Source: Bacteroidetes bacterium ADurb.Bin174 (GTDB lineage: Bacteria; Bacteroidota; Bacteroidia; Bacteroidales; Paludibacteraceae). From it: a stretch of 64,000 nt of DNA. This document shows, piece by piece, positions 1 through 8,326 of this stretch (the stretch's first letter is position 1; each line of letters opens with the position of its first letter). The stretch lies in assembly GCA_002070265.1 (NCBI GenBank), contig MWCX01000036.1:1-64000 (forward strand), written 5' to 3'. The notes beneath the pieces are model-generated. The model ran no database searches and had not been told where the DNA came from. It worked only from the letters and a program-made list of their open reading frames with translations. A program made the position numbers and the translations under genes.

Positions 1-2022
1 CGCTCGTTGAGGCGGGCAATCCCGATACTGGAAAAAGCAGGCAACAATTATTCACTTGCCATTTGTAACAATCAGATGGGAGAACTGCTTAACCGTCGCC
101 ACGCCCACGCCGAAGCTGCCCAATGTTTTGAGAAAGCAGTGAGCGTATTTGCCTCACGGGGCGATATTTATAACGAGAGCCGTGCTAGGATTGGACTGTA
201 CGAGGCGTTGAAGAATAGCGACCTTACATCTGCTACAAAGCACCTTTATCACTATACCCGTCTGAAAGACTCCATGTATCATCGTGATGTGGAACAGGCT
301 GTGAGCCAATACAATGCTAAATATAAGAACGAAGAGTATGCAAGAGAAATAGAAAACACCAAGGAGGAGCGAAAGCTGATATTCATTATCGGTAGTGCTG
401 TGGCGTTAGTGCTGGGATTTTTTATCCTTTTCCTATTATACACCAGTCGCTTACGCAGACGAAACCACCAAGCATTGCAACAGATGTCGGCTCTACGCGA
501 GAACTTTTACACTAACATTACGCACGAATTTCGCACGCCACTTACCGTGATACTCGGACTAAGCCATGACCTGCAAGCCACCGATGCGGAAGATGTAAAA
601 GAGAAGGCACATGTAATTGAGCGACAAGGAAATGGGTTGCTTATTCTTGTCAACCAACTCTTGGAAATTTCAAAAATCAAGTCTTCGGTTGGCAATCCTG
701 ACTGGCGTAACGGCAATATTACTACATACTTCACGATGATAGCCGAAACTTGGCGCGAATATGCCCGAAGCCGAAATATTGACCTGCAACTCTTTGTCAA
801 AGAGACAGTGGAGATGGACTTCATACCCGACTATGTGAACAAAGTTGCAAACAATCTGCTCTCCAACGCTTTTAAGTTCACACCCGAATATGGGAAAATT
901 AGTGTATTGATATGGCCTAAAAATCAGCGATTATGTATTGATGTGCAGGATACAGGTAGTGGAATGGATGAGGAAACTGTAAAACATATTTTTGAACCAT
1001 TCTATCAGGCCGAAAGTGATGTGCGAAACATGGGTACGGGAGTAGGAATGGCACTTGTTAAGCAAATTATAGATGCCGTGGAAGGAAGCATTACGGTAGA
1101 GAGTGCGGTGGGGAAAGGCACAACATTTCATATCAGCGTGCCAATCCACAATCATAGCCAACGAAAGATAACTGCTGATATAGAAATCAACAAACCCTTG
1201 CTTCCTGAAACCGTAGAAATGCCTACAGATAGTGAGAAAGAGGACAACGAATGTCGCTTGCTTGTCATTGAAGACAATCAGGACATTGCTGCCTACATCG
1301 GTTCTCAATTTTCCGATCAATACGCCATTTCTTACGCATCCAACGGTAAGGAAGGGCTGGAAAAGGCTTTGGAACTTGTTCCCGACCTCATCATTACCGA
1401 CCTGATGATGCCCGGCATGGATGGCTTGGAGGTGTGCCGACAGATTCGCGACAACGAGATTGTGAACCACATTCCCATCATCGTAGTAACGGCGAAAATC
1501 ACCGAAGAAGAGCGTATCGAGGGGATAAAAGCCGGAGCAGATGCCTACCTCGCTAAGCCTTTCAATAGCGACGAACTACGCACACGAGTGGAGAAACTAC
1601 TTGACCGCCATCGTCGTCTGCGTCGTAAATTCGGAGAAAATGCCGACATGAATACGAATAAAGATAAGGAAGAGCAGCTCACAGAAGTGGAGCGTCGTTT
1701 CCTTATCAAGACTGTGGACTTTATCAATCTTCTTTTGGACAAACGACAACTGGAAGTAAATACTTTGGCGGATAAACTCTGTATGAGTCCCAGACAATTA
1801 AACCGGAAAATCATCGCCTTGACAGGAGAACCCCCTGCCTCATATATGCTGAGAATAAAGATGCAGAGGGCTCGTTTATTGCTTGAGGGAAAACCCGAAA
1901 TGAAGATTGAAGATATAGCCGACCGCTGTGGCTTCGAGCATCCTTCCGGCTTCTATCATGCATTCAAGAAGATGTACGATGTGACGCCTGTAGAGTACAG
2001 AAGAATGAAAATTCCCGGATGA
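1..2022 (+). CDS. Hybrid two-component sensor kinase/response regulator with AraC-type output domain (5' truncated by window edge)
   Basis: One-protein signalling system joining a periplasmic or cytoplasmic sensor, histidine kinase, receiver and DNA-binding output. The frame is open from base 1, so the true start lies outside; numbering here is from the TTG at 7. In order: TPR-like helical sensor (to about 110), one membrane span (about 124-146), HisKA with HEFRTP and phospho-acceptor His173, HATPase with a DTGSGM N/G box (about 275-390), receiver with acceptor Asp465 and Lys517 (about 416-530), and an AraC HTH (about 565-671). The TPR sensor differs from the beta-propeller sensors of polysaccharide-utilisation regulators, and no SusCD pair is near, so the signal is unknown. 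No partner gene is visible upstream. Confidence 0.93.
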   Translation, partial: RSLRRAIPILEKAGNNYSLAICNNQMGELLNRRHAHAEAAQCFEKAVSVFASRGDIYNESRARIGLYEALKNSDLTSATKHLYHYTRLKDSMYHRDVEQAVSQYNAKYKNEEYAREIENTKEERKLIFIIGSAVALVLGFFILFLLYTSRLRRRNHQALQQMSALRENFYTNITHEFRTPLTVILGLSHDLQATDAEDVKEKAHVIERQGNGLLILVNQLLEISKIKSSVGNPDWRNGNITTYFTMIAETWREYARSRNIDLQLFVKETVEMDFIPDYVNKVANNLLSNAFKFTPEYGKISVLIWPKNQRLCIDVQDTGSGMDEETVKHIFEPFYQAESDVRNMGTGVGMALVKQIIDAVEGSITVESAVGKGTTFHISVPIHNHSQRKITADIEINKPLLPETVEMPTDSEKEDNECRLLVIEDNQDIAAYIGSQFSDQYAISYASNGKEGLEKALELVPDLIITDLMMPGMDGLEVCRQIRDNEIVNHIPIIVVTAKITEEERIEGIKAGADAYLAKPFNSDELRTRVEKLLDRHRRLRRKFGENADMNTNKDKEEQLTEVERRFLIKTVDFINLLLDKRQLEVNTLADKLCMSPRQLNRKIIALTGEPPASYMLRIKMQRARLLLEGKPEMKIEDIADRCGFEHPSGFYHAFKKMYDVTPVEYRRMKIPG

Positions 2023-2053
2023 TTATTTCGTTCTATGCAAGGAATATTGATAA

Positions 2054-2479
2054 AAAAATAACAAGCGAAACAATTGGGCTAATGGAACTTTGCAAAAATT
2101 TAATGATAAAAGCAAAGCTATATACGATAAATACAAAGATTTTCATTTTGAGAACGGAAAAGTATTTCCTATAATATCCAACCAAAAGATGAATGATTAT
2201 TTGAAAGATTTGGCTGAATTGGCAGGTCTTAATAATCCGGTACATCAAAAAACGTATTACAAAGGAAGTGAGCGTATTGAAACAATCTTGCCAAAGTATG
2301 CTGTTATAAGTACTCATGATGCTCAACGTGCTTTTATTTGTAACGCTCTTTCAATGGGCATTCCGGCAAACGTAGTAATGAAATGGACAGGGCATAGTGA
2401 TTATAAGGCGATGAAACCCTATATTGACATTGCCGACGATATAAAAGCCAGTGCGATGAGTAAATTTTATAATTTGTAG
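2054..2479 (+). pseudogene. Tyrosine recombinase (integrase) C-terminal remnant
   Basis: Only the C-terminal catalytic part of a Bacteroidetes-type tyrosine recombinase remains, about 140 codons after an in-frame stop at 2051. Visible are the conserved block around THDAQRAF, the WTGHSDYKAMKPY block with the second His and the nucleophile Tyr. In this family the first block is H-x-x-R-R-T-F; here the catalytic Arg is Gln. There is no ATG near the beginning (only TTG at 2090) and no N-terminal or core-binding domain. Truncation plus loss of a catalytic residue indicates a decayed integrase from a former mobile element next to tRNA-Asp. Confidence 0.8.
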
Positions 2480-2508
2480 GAAAATAAATAGAATAAAACC
2501 TGCCAATA

Positions 2509-2540
2509 TTTTCAAGTGTATTTGAAAATAATTACATTTG
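2509..2540 (+). promoter_or_regulatory. Candidate Bacteroidetes promoter of the DUF4143 ATPase
   Basis: TACATTTG at 2533-2540 fits the -7 consensus TAnnTTTG; a weak TTTT stands 20 bp upstream at 2509-2512. The start codon follows at 2557. Confidence 0.45.
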
Positions 2541-2556
2541 CAAAAAATATTCAAAT

Positions 2557-3834
2557 ATGATTGAAATAATTGATTCTATACGAAAGTACAATTTTTGGGA
2601 TAATAATCCCATAGATTTAGGTTATCCTCGTACATCTTATACAGATAAAATCGGACAATATGTGGGCAATAAGTTAGTAAAAGTGCTTGTCGGGCAACGT
2701 CGTGCAGGTAAAAGCTACATATTACGTCAGATTGCATCCAAGTTATTGTCTGCAGGTGTAAAAAGTGAAAATATTCTTTACATAAATAAAGAATATATAG
2801 AGCTGTCAACTTTACGAAGTGCCATAGAGTTAGAGCAATTGTACAAAGCTTATAGAGAAGTACTAAACCCTACAGGTAAAGTCTATATTTTCATTGACGA
2901 AATACAATATATTGAAGAATGGGAACGCTTTATAAACTCGCATTCTCAGGACTTTGCAGAACCTTGTGAACTTTTTATCAGTGGCTCAAATTCCAAGTTA
3001 CTTTCCGGAGAATTAGCCACACTCTTGTCGGGTCGATACGTTGAGTTTGAAGTATTACCATATAGTTATATTGAATTCTGTGGAGTTACACAGCAAAAAA
3101 AAGGCAGTGAAAGTTATAAAAAATTCCTTCAAAGCGGAGCTTTACCGGAATTATTTAATTTGCCTAACGATGAAATGAAACAAAATTACGTATCTTCCAT
3201 TAAAGACACGGTAATGTTGCGTGATATAGTATCAATATATAATGTAAAAGATGTAAAGTTGTTAGACGATTTGTTTGTTTATTTGGTAAATACTGCATCT
3301 AATCTAATCTCGATAACTAATATCATCAATTATTTTGCATCGAAAAAGCGAAAAACAAACTATGAAACGCTTTCATCTTACATTAGCTATTTGGAAAGTT
3401 CATTTCTTGTTCATCGAGTTGAGCGATACAACATAAAAGGCAAAGACACCATTTCAGGCAACAGCAAATACTATATGAACGATTTAAGCTACCGAAATTA
3501 TCTTTATGCCGGATATGGCTACGGAATTGGATATCTTTTGGAAAATGCCGTTTATTTGAGTTTGCGACGTGCAGGATACCAGGTTTATGTGGGAACAATA
3601 AAAGATACGGAAGTTGATTTTGTGGCAATAAAAGGCGATAAAAGGCTCTACTTACAAGTAACTCTTAGCCTTACCGAAGAACACACAATAGAGAGAGAAT
3701 ACCGTTCATTAAAACTCATTGATGATAATTTCGATAAGTATGTTGTAAGTATGGATGATTACAAGATACCTACCAATGAAGGCATTGAACATATAGCTGC
3801 GTGGAATTTGGAGAATTTTTTGAGTAGTCGTTAA
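2557..3834 (+). CDS. AAA_14/DUF4143 ATP-binding protein
   Basis: A 425-residue P-loop ATPase of the AAA_14 plus DUF4143 architecture common in Bacteroidetes and archaea, whose function is not established. Walker A is GQRRAGKS (46-53) and Walker B is the hydrophobic stretch ending IDEIQYI (about 112-118); a sensor-like SGSNSKLL follows. The C-terminal third carries the nuclease-like DUF4143 core with the ...TEVDFVAIKG... segment (D/E and K typical of a PD-(D/E)XK-like fold; this is inference). It stands alone behind its own promoter-like box and ends in a strong terminator. Its position between an integrase remnant and tRNA-Asp suggests cargo of a past integration. A distant relative lies at 13653-14876. 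Confidence 0.8.
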   Translation: MIEIIDSIRKYNFWDNNPIDLGYPRTSYTDKIGQYVGNKLVKVLVGQRRAGKSYILRQIASKLLSAGVKSENILYINKEYIELSTLRSAIELEQLYKAYREVLNPTGKVYIFIDEIQYIEEWERFINSHSQDFAEPCELFISGSNSKLLSGELATLLSGRYVEFEVLPYSYIEFCGVTQQKKGSESYKKFLQSGALPELFNLPNDEMKQNYVSSIKDTVMLRDIVSIYNVKDVKLLDDLFVYLVNTASNLISITNIINYFASKKRKTNYETLSSYISYLESSFLVHRVERYNIKGKDTISGNSKYYMNDLSYRNYLYAGYGYGIGYLLENAVYLSLRRAGYQVYVGTIKDTEVDFVAIKGDKRLYLQVTLSLTEEHTIEREYRSLKLIDDNFDKYVVSMDDYKIPTNEGIEHIAAWNLENFLSSR

Positions 3835-3867
3835 AATACTTATTTTTTTGTTTCAATTTTTTTAAAC

Positions 3868-3897
3868 AAAAAAAGCGACTTGAAAAAGTCGCTTTTT
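3868..3897. terminator. Bidirectional intrinsic terminator
   Basis: Perfect 8-bp stem AGCGACTT (3874-3881) and AAGTCGCT (3886-3893) with a GAAA loop, flanked by an A-run on the left and T-run on the right. It can end both the ATPase gene (plus) and the tRNA-Asp transcript (minus). Confidence 0.9.
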
Positions 3898-3898
3898 G

Positions 3899-3972
3899 CG
3901 GTATGGACGGGACTCGAACCCGCGACCTCCTGCGTGACAGGCAGGCATTCTAACCAGCTGAACTACCACACC
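3899..3972 (-). tRNA. tRNA-Asp(GTC)
   Basis: 74-nt cloverleaf on the minus strand. Acceptor stem GGTGTGG/CCATACC (one G-T pair), discriminator G, D-arm, anticodon stem CCTGC/GCAGG around a seven-base loop CTGTCAC (anticodon GTC = Asp) and T-arm with GGTTCGAGTCC. CCA is not encoded. Confidence 0.97.
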
Positions 3973-4009
3973 AGTTTGCATTTTTCCAAATGCCTTGCAA
4001 AGATACAAT

Positions 4010-4219
4010 CATTTTTTGAATTTGCAATAAGCTGAGAAATATTTTCACTCCTGCGCCATGCAGGTAGATAACCGTGTTTCTTGAAATTACGCCTAATTTT
4101 TTGTTGAAGGTTGATGCGCTGGTTTTAATTAGGATAAGCTGTGTTTTTTGTTGTGTTTTTCTTTGTAGCAACATATCTATTTGATACCTTTGCTCATGGG
4201 ATAAATATTTGTTTTTCAT
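4010..4219 (-). pseudogene. IS30-family transposase N-terminal remnant
   Basis: Read from an ATG at 4219, the minus strand gives the IS30-type opening KYLSHEQRYQIDMLLQ, then KTSASTFNKK in frame 1. After an A-run (around 4106-4111) the homology continues in another frame as IRRNFKKHGYLPA, matching the usual HTH continuation (S-T-I-x-R-E-I-x-R-N then a GY-LP motif). So one frameshift splits the HTH region, and everything beyond the first ~65 codons, including the DDE catalytic domain, is missing. No terminal inverted repeats could be identified. Confidence 0.7.
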
Positions 4220-4306
4220 CGTAATGAAAGTACAGTATTTCCCCTTGTTTTCTACTAAAAATTGTGCTGTTAACTCATTGAACTTTCTTTAAAACTACCG
4301 GCAATC

Positions 4307-4846
4307 ATGATTAATCCTTATCAAATTATCGAGAAGTATTATGCTCCCTTCCCTGAATTACATCAACTGTTAATTAAACACAGTGAGCAGGTGAAACATA
4401 AAGCGATAGAAATTACGATGAAACATCCTGAATTATGTGCAGATAAAAATTTTATTGCCGAAGCAGCGATGCTACATGATATAGGGATTTTTTTATGTGA
4501 TGCTCCTCAAATTTTCTGTTACGGCACACATCATTACATAGAGCATGGTTATTTAGGGGCTGATATTTTGCGCAAAGAAGGATTCGAGCAACATGCCAAA
4601 GTATGCGAACGACATACCGGAATCGGTTTTACAATGGAAAAAATTATAGAGAAAAAACTTCCGCTACCCCATAGAGACATGAGGCCGGTATCAATAGAAG
4701 AAGAAATCATTTGTTATGCCGATAAATTTTTTTCTAAATCAAGGCCCGATGTGATGAATGATTTGGATAGAATCAGACAATCCATCAAGAAGCACGATGA
4801 AAGCAACTTGCAGTATTTTGAAGCATGGCATGCAAGATTTTCATAA
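4307..4846 (+). CDS. HD-domain phosphohydrolase-like protein
   Basis: A compact 179-residue HD-superfamily protein. His25 of HSEQV, the metal-binding doublet in AAMLHDIGIF (His56-Asp57), the THH/H pair near residue 84 and a late YADKF Asp are the expected metal ligands. Single-domain HDIG proteins hydrolyse nucleotides or other phosphate esters; the substrate cannot be told. It follows the IS30 remnant and converges on the DUF3078 gene with 16 bp between stops. Confidence 0.8.
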   Translation: MINPYQIIEKYYAPFPELHQLLIKHSEQVKHKAIEITMKHPELCADKNFIAEAAMLHDIGIFLCDAPQIFCYGTHHYIEHGYLGADILRKEGFEQHAKVCERHTGIGFTMEKIIEKKLPLPHRDMRPVSIEEEIICYADKFFSKSRPDVMNDLDRIRQSIKKHDESNLQYFEAWHARFS

Positions 4847-4862
4847 GTTGCAGCGGATTTCA

Positions 4863-6374
4863 TCACAGCAACCTGTACGAAAGGCCAAAAGTGAGTAATT
4901 CTTTGAATTGTATTTTGGCTTTTTCTCCTGCAGCTAAGAATACGGTGTTGTCATATCGAGGATTCAGAGCCAGTCTGATTGACAAAAATCTGTTAAATTT
5001 GAAATCTCCAACAATTTCCCAATCTACCTCTATTTTTTCATAATTGGTGTAGAAATAAAATTTGGAATTAATATCAAGCTCACGCATTGGGCTGTAAGAT
5101 AATTGTGCCCTAAGGGAGCTTCCGACCTGGCTTAAAACTTTTGTACCTGTTGAAATTCCGAATGACCTTTGTTTGATTTCAGTGGTGTCGTTCGCGTAAA
5201 TAAATTTATAACTTAAGGGAGAAAGCATTAGCGAGAAAATCTTTTTGTATTTATAGTCTAACCCGATACCTGCATTAAACCTTACCGGTGTTAAAAACTT
5301 AACTTTCTTTTGGGTAGAATTGACCCCTTTGTAGCTATTAAAAAGATGGGTCGAAAAGTCAACCGAAGTACTATAATACCAATTACCACCCGCTTTAATA
5401 CCCAATTTGCTGGTTGCTCTGACAATATCATCGTTGGTATTTAAGAGTCTGAGTGTATCGCCCTCAACTGAGTTAAATCCAACACGCCACTCAGCAAAAT
5501 TATCCCATTGTATATTCTTTTTGTTGTCATAATTGAATCTCCCATCTAAAATTCCCAAAATAGAAATATAGTCACTACCTCCCTGATGCCAATTGGAAGA
5601 AATATAACTTTGAGAAAACTGTAACAGCGCATTCGATTTCATAGTCCATTGTAAAGGCTTCATTTTTTCAATAACTATTCTTTGGTGTTCATAATCTTGT
5701 GTTCGGGAACTTAGTCTAAATTCCTCAATGGGATTAATGTCGAGTTGAAAATTAATTAAATCGGTAATATCCGGAAGCTCATCTATATGAAAAGCAATTA
5801 AATAAGGAGCATGAGCTGCCAATCGTCTGGTTGTTTTATCTCTCAGTTGTTGTAGGGCATTATAAGAAGCTTCATTTTTTAGCAAGGTAGCACCCTGAAT
5901 CAATTCATTGTCCCATGTTTTGTCGATAGTATGACGAACAGAAGGCATTTCTAAATGAATGGGTTTTGCAGAAAATCCGTGAAATACTAAATCTATGAAT
6001 AAGGGGTTGGTTTCTAAAAATCTTTTGTCAATCGGAACAATGACAGGCTTCATCTTTTTTTTCTCATATTCGGCCAAAATTTGTTGGATATCCAATGGCT
6101 TGTATTTTACTTCCTCAACAGGAATGACAGTCTGCGGCGTATCACTCAGTGAGTCGGAATCAACTTCCGGAAATTCAATATCAGGAGATGTTAAATCAAG
6201 AGAGTCTGCATCAGTTACAATGGAGCCTTCTGTACTAAAGGCACGTTCAATTAAATCATTGATATTCGTAGTACTGATAATAATACTGTCGGCGGCATGG
6301 TTATTAATAGTGGGAAAAATGGACATCCGGACAAAAAAGACACAAAAGATGAGAAGAAAATCTTTCCGTTTCAT
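4863..6374 (-). CDS. DUF3078 envelope protein
   Basis: About 503 residues if started at the ATG at 6374 (MKRKDFLLIFCVFFV...), which places a signal peptide at the terminus; an in-frame ATG at 6440 would add 22 residues ahead of it and overlap the next gene. A low-complexity D/S/P/V-rich segment follows (residues about 50-90). The C-terminal half has alternating aromatic beta-strand patterns and ends in a hydrophobic strand (LLTFGLSYRLL), as expected for a Bacteroidetes DUF3078 outer-membrane barrel-like protein. Function unknown. Confidence 0.8.
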   Translation of the reverse strand: MKRKDFLLIFCVFFVRMSIFPTINNHAADSIIISTTNINDLIERAFSTEGSIVTDADSLDLTSPDIEFPEVDSDSLSDTPQTVIPVEEVKYKPLDIQQILAEYEKKKMKPVIVPIDKRFLETNPLFIDLVFHGFSAKPIHLEMPSVRHTIDKTWDNELIQGATLLKNEASYNALQQLRDKTTRRLAAHAPYLIAFHIDELPDITDLINFQLDINPIEEFRLSSRTQDYEHQRIVIEKMKPLQWTMKSNALLQFSQSYISSNWHQGGSDYISILGILDGRFNYDNKKNIQWDNFAEWRVGFNSVEGDTLRLLNTNDDIVRATSKLGIKAGGNWYYSTSVDFSTHLFNSYKGVNSTQKKVKFLTPVRFNAGIGLDYKYKKIFSLMLSPLSYKFIYANDTTEIKQRSFGISTGTKVLSQVGSSLRAQLSYSPMRELDINSKFYFYTNYEKIEVDWEIVGDFKFNRFLSIRLALNPRYDNTVFLAAGEKAKIQFKELLTFGLSYRLL

Positions 6375-6408
6375 TTGTTTACTCAAAAACATCAATTCTT
6401 TTACTAAC

Positions 6409-6621
6409 CTAATCAAACAAAGTGGGCGAGTCTTCTTCAAATTGTCGTAAAACTGCCCGAATTAAAGTTTCACGTATAAACTTGGATTTATTGGTAACGC
6501 AGTATTGATTGATATACCGCATCAATGCTTTGTTCTCAAGTTCATTCAACATGAATTCATGTCGATGTATCCTACGAAGTCTTTTCCGATACGAACTTTT
6601 TTTATGTTCTTTATTTGCCAT
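6409..6621 (-). CDS. Small basic protein, possible ribbon-helix-helix fold
   Basis: A 70-residue protein with a very basic N-terminus (HKKSSYRKRLRRIHRHEF) and a C-terminal part (FMLNELENKALMRYI ... KSKFIRETLIRAVL) that resembles the strand-helix-helix pattern of small DNA-binding proteins. It starts with ATG at 6621, immediately upstream of and in line with the DUF3078 gene. I do not recognise the family with certainty. Small conserved basic proteins of this kind occur in Bacteroidetes as regulators or mobilisation accessory proteins. Confidence 0.55.
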   Translation of the reverse strand: MANKEHKKSSYRKRLRRIHRHEFMLNELENKALMRYINQYCVTNKSKFIRETLIRAVLRQFEEDSPTLFD

Positions 6622-6691
6622 GTAGTTGGATAAAGTCTTACAAAAGTAATATTAAATGTTCTAATTAAAAGGATTAATCATAAAAAATCTA

Positions 6692-6699
6692 TACTTTTG
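6692..6699 (+). promoter_or_regulatory. -7 box upstream of yraN
   Basis: TACTTTTG matches TAnnTTTG, 30 bp before the start codon; no clear -33 element. Confidence 0.5.
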
Positions 6700-6728
6700 T
6701 AGCATTGTAATAAAATTAAACTTTAACT

Positions 6729-7094
6729 ATGGCGAAACACAACGAACTGGGTAAAGCGGGAGAGATTCGTGCACGTGAATTTTTGCTGGCGGAAGGGTAC
6801 AAAATCCGTTCCACAAATTATAGAGCCGGTAAATTGGAGATTGATATCATAGCAGAAAAGGACGACTGGTTGGTTATTGTTGAAGTAAGAACACGTTCCA
6901 CAGACTCTTTTTTAGCCCCTGAAGAATCTATTGGTTTACAGAAGATTAAAAACTTGGTAAATGCTGCAGGTAGCTACATCAAAAGATATAATTGGATGGG
7001 AGAAACACGTTTCGATATTATTTCGGTGATGCCGGATGGAAACGATTATAAAATCGAACATATTGAAAATGCCTTCTTACCACCGGTTAATTAA
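6729..7094 (+). CDS. yraN: YraN family protein (UPF0102)
   Basis: 121 residues, the usual length for UPF0102. The N-terminal GKAGEIRAREFLLAEGY motif and the core E-I-D-I-I-A...I-V-E-V-R-T-R (restriction-endonuclease-like Asp, Glu and Lys/Arg positions, about residues 38-56) are clear. The family has a predicted nuclease fold, but its cellular role is not settled. It is followed by pyrE after 117 bp in which I see no feature. Confidence 0.9.
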   Translation: MAKHNELGKAGEIRAREFLLAEGYKIRSTNYRAGKLEIDIIAEKDDWLVIVEVRTRSTDSFLAPEESIGLQKIKNLVNAAGSYIKRYNWMGETRFDIISVMPDGNDYKIEHIENAFLPPVN

Positions 7095-7211
7095 TAAAAT
7101 GAAACGAGCGTGCACATTTTTTAAATTTAAGGTTCCAACCATATGCCATGCGAGTTCCATATGAGTATTAAAAAATGAATTATTATTGTTTGAAACTAAA
7201 ATTATTAACAT

Positions 7212-7853
7212 ATGAAACTTTATAGAAAACAATTAGCCGATAAACTACTTAAGATTAAGGTTATTAAGTTGCAACCCAACAATCCTTTTACCTGGGCTTC
7301 CGGGTGGAAATCACCCATTTATTGCGATAATAGAAAGACACTTTCTTATCCTGAAATTAGAACTTACATCAAAATTCAAATAGCACGTATCATTCAGGAG
7401 AATTATCCTGATGTTGATGTGATAGCAGGAGTTGCAACCGGAGCCATCGCACAAGGTGCTTTGGTTGCTGATTTGTTGGGTTTGCCTTTTATCTACATTC
7501 GTCCTACACCCAAAGATCACGGCTTGGAAAATATGATTGAGGGCGATTTAAAACCCAAACAAAAGGTAGTGGTAATAGAGGATTTAATTTCTACCGGCGG
7601 AAGCAGTTTGAAAGCTGTAGAAGCCGTTCGCAATGATGGTTCTGAAGTATTAGGGGTGGTTGCCATCTTTTCCTACGACTTTCCGGTTGCTCTTGAAATG
7701 TTCAAAAAAGCAAAAGTAAAATTAACGGCTTTATCGGATTATGATACCGTACTTAGCGAAGCTTTAGCTATCAATTATATTTCGGAAAAAGACATTGAAA
7801 CCTTGAAAGAGTGGAGAATAAGCCCTTCTACCTGGGGGAAAAAACCACAGTAG
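7212..7853 (+). CDS. pyrE: Orotate phosphoribosyltransferase
   Basis: Transfers the phosphoribosyl group from PRPP to orotate, giving OMP in de novo pyrimidine synthesis. The 213 residues include the family N-terminus with F-T-W-A-S-G-W-K-S-P-I-Y-C-D-N, the AGVATGAIAQGALVAD segment and the PRPP-binding loop VVVIEDLISTGGSS (about 116-129). It leads a probable operon with the SRPBCC protein (37 bp later) and argH. Confidence 0.95.
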   Translation: MKLYRKQLADKLLKIKVIKLQPNNPFTWASGWKSPIYCDNRKTLSYPEIRTYIKIQIARIIQENYPDVDVIAGVATGAIAQGALVADLLGLPFIYIRPTPKDHGLENMIEGDLKPKQKVVVIEDLISTGGSSLKAVEAVRNDGSEVLGVVAIFSYDFPVALEMFKKAKVKLTALSDYDTVLSEALAINYISEKDIETLKEWRISPSTWGKKPQ

Positions 7854-7889
7854 TAAATTGACGGAAACTTGAGTTTTTCGAATCATTTG

Positions 7890-8324
7890 ATGACGACATA
7901 CAAAAGTGACATAAAGATAATTTCCGCACCCGAAGAAAAAGTTTTTAACGTCATTAAGGATTTGAATAATCTTCAAATTCTTAACGAAGTGGAGGTGCCT
8001 ATAAAGAAATTTCAGATACTTGAACATGACCAAGATTCTTGTCTGTTAGCTGTTGATGATTTTGGTGAAATAGGCATTCGTATTTCTGAAAGGCAGGTGA
8101 ATAAACTGATTCGCTTTGATATCACCCAATTGCCGGTGGATGCAAGCGGAGAAATTTTTCTAAAGGAATCTGAAGGAAACGACACACAGTTGCAAGTTAC
8201 AATACAAGTTGAACTTTCATGGACTTTAAAAATGATGTTCAACAGGCAATTAGAAAAAGGCATCAATACTTTCGCGGATTTATTTGAGGATTTTTTGAAC
8301 AAATGGTTAATAAAAAACAGTTGA
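7890..8324 (+). CDS. SRPBCC/START-like domain protein
   Basis: 144 residues from the ATG at 7890 (an upstream TTG at 7869 would add seven residues and is less likely). The pattern of an N-terminal strand, the IISAPEEKVFNVIKDLNNLQ helix, several strands and a long C-terminal amphipathic helix (LEKGINTFADLFEDFLNKWL) is that of the helix-grip SRPBCC fold, which binds hydrophobic ligands. Ligand unknown. Its stop overlaps the region just before argH by position, suggesting co-transcription with pyrE and argH. Confidence 0.75.
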   Translation: MTTYKSDIKIISAPEEKVFNVIKDLNNLQILNEVEVPIKKFQILEHDQDSCLLAVDDFGEIGIRISERQVNKLIRFDITQLPVDASGEIFLKESEGNDTQLQVTIQVELSWTLKMMFNRQLEKGINTFADLFEDFLNKWLIKNS

Positions 8325-8326
8325 AT

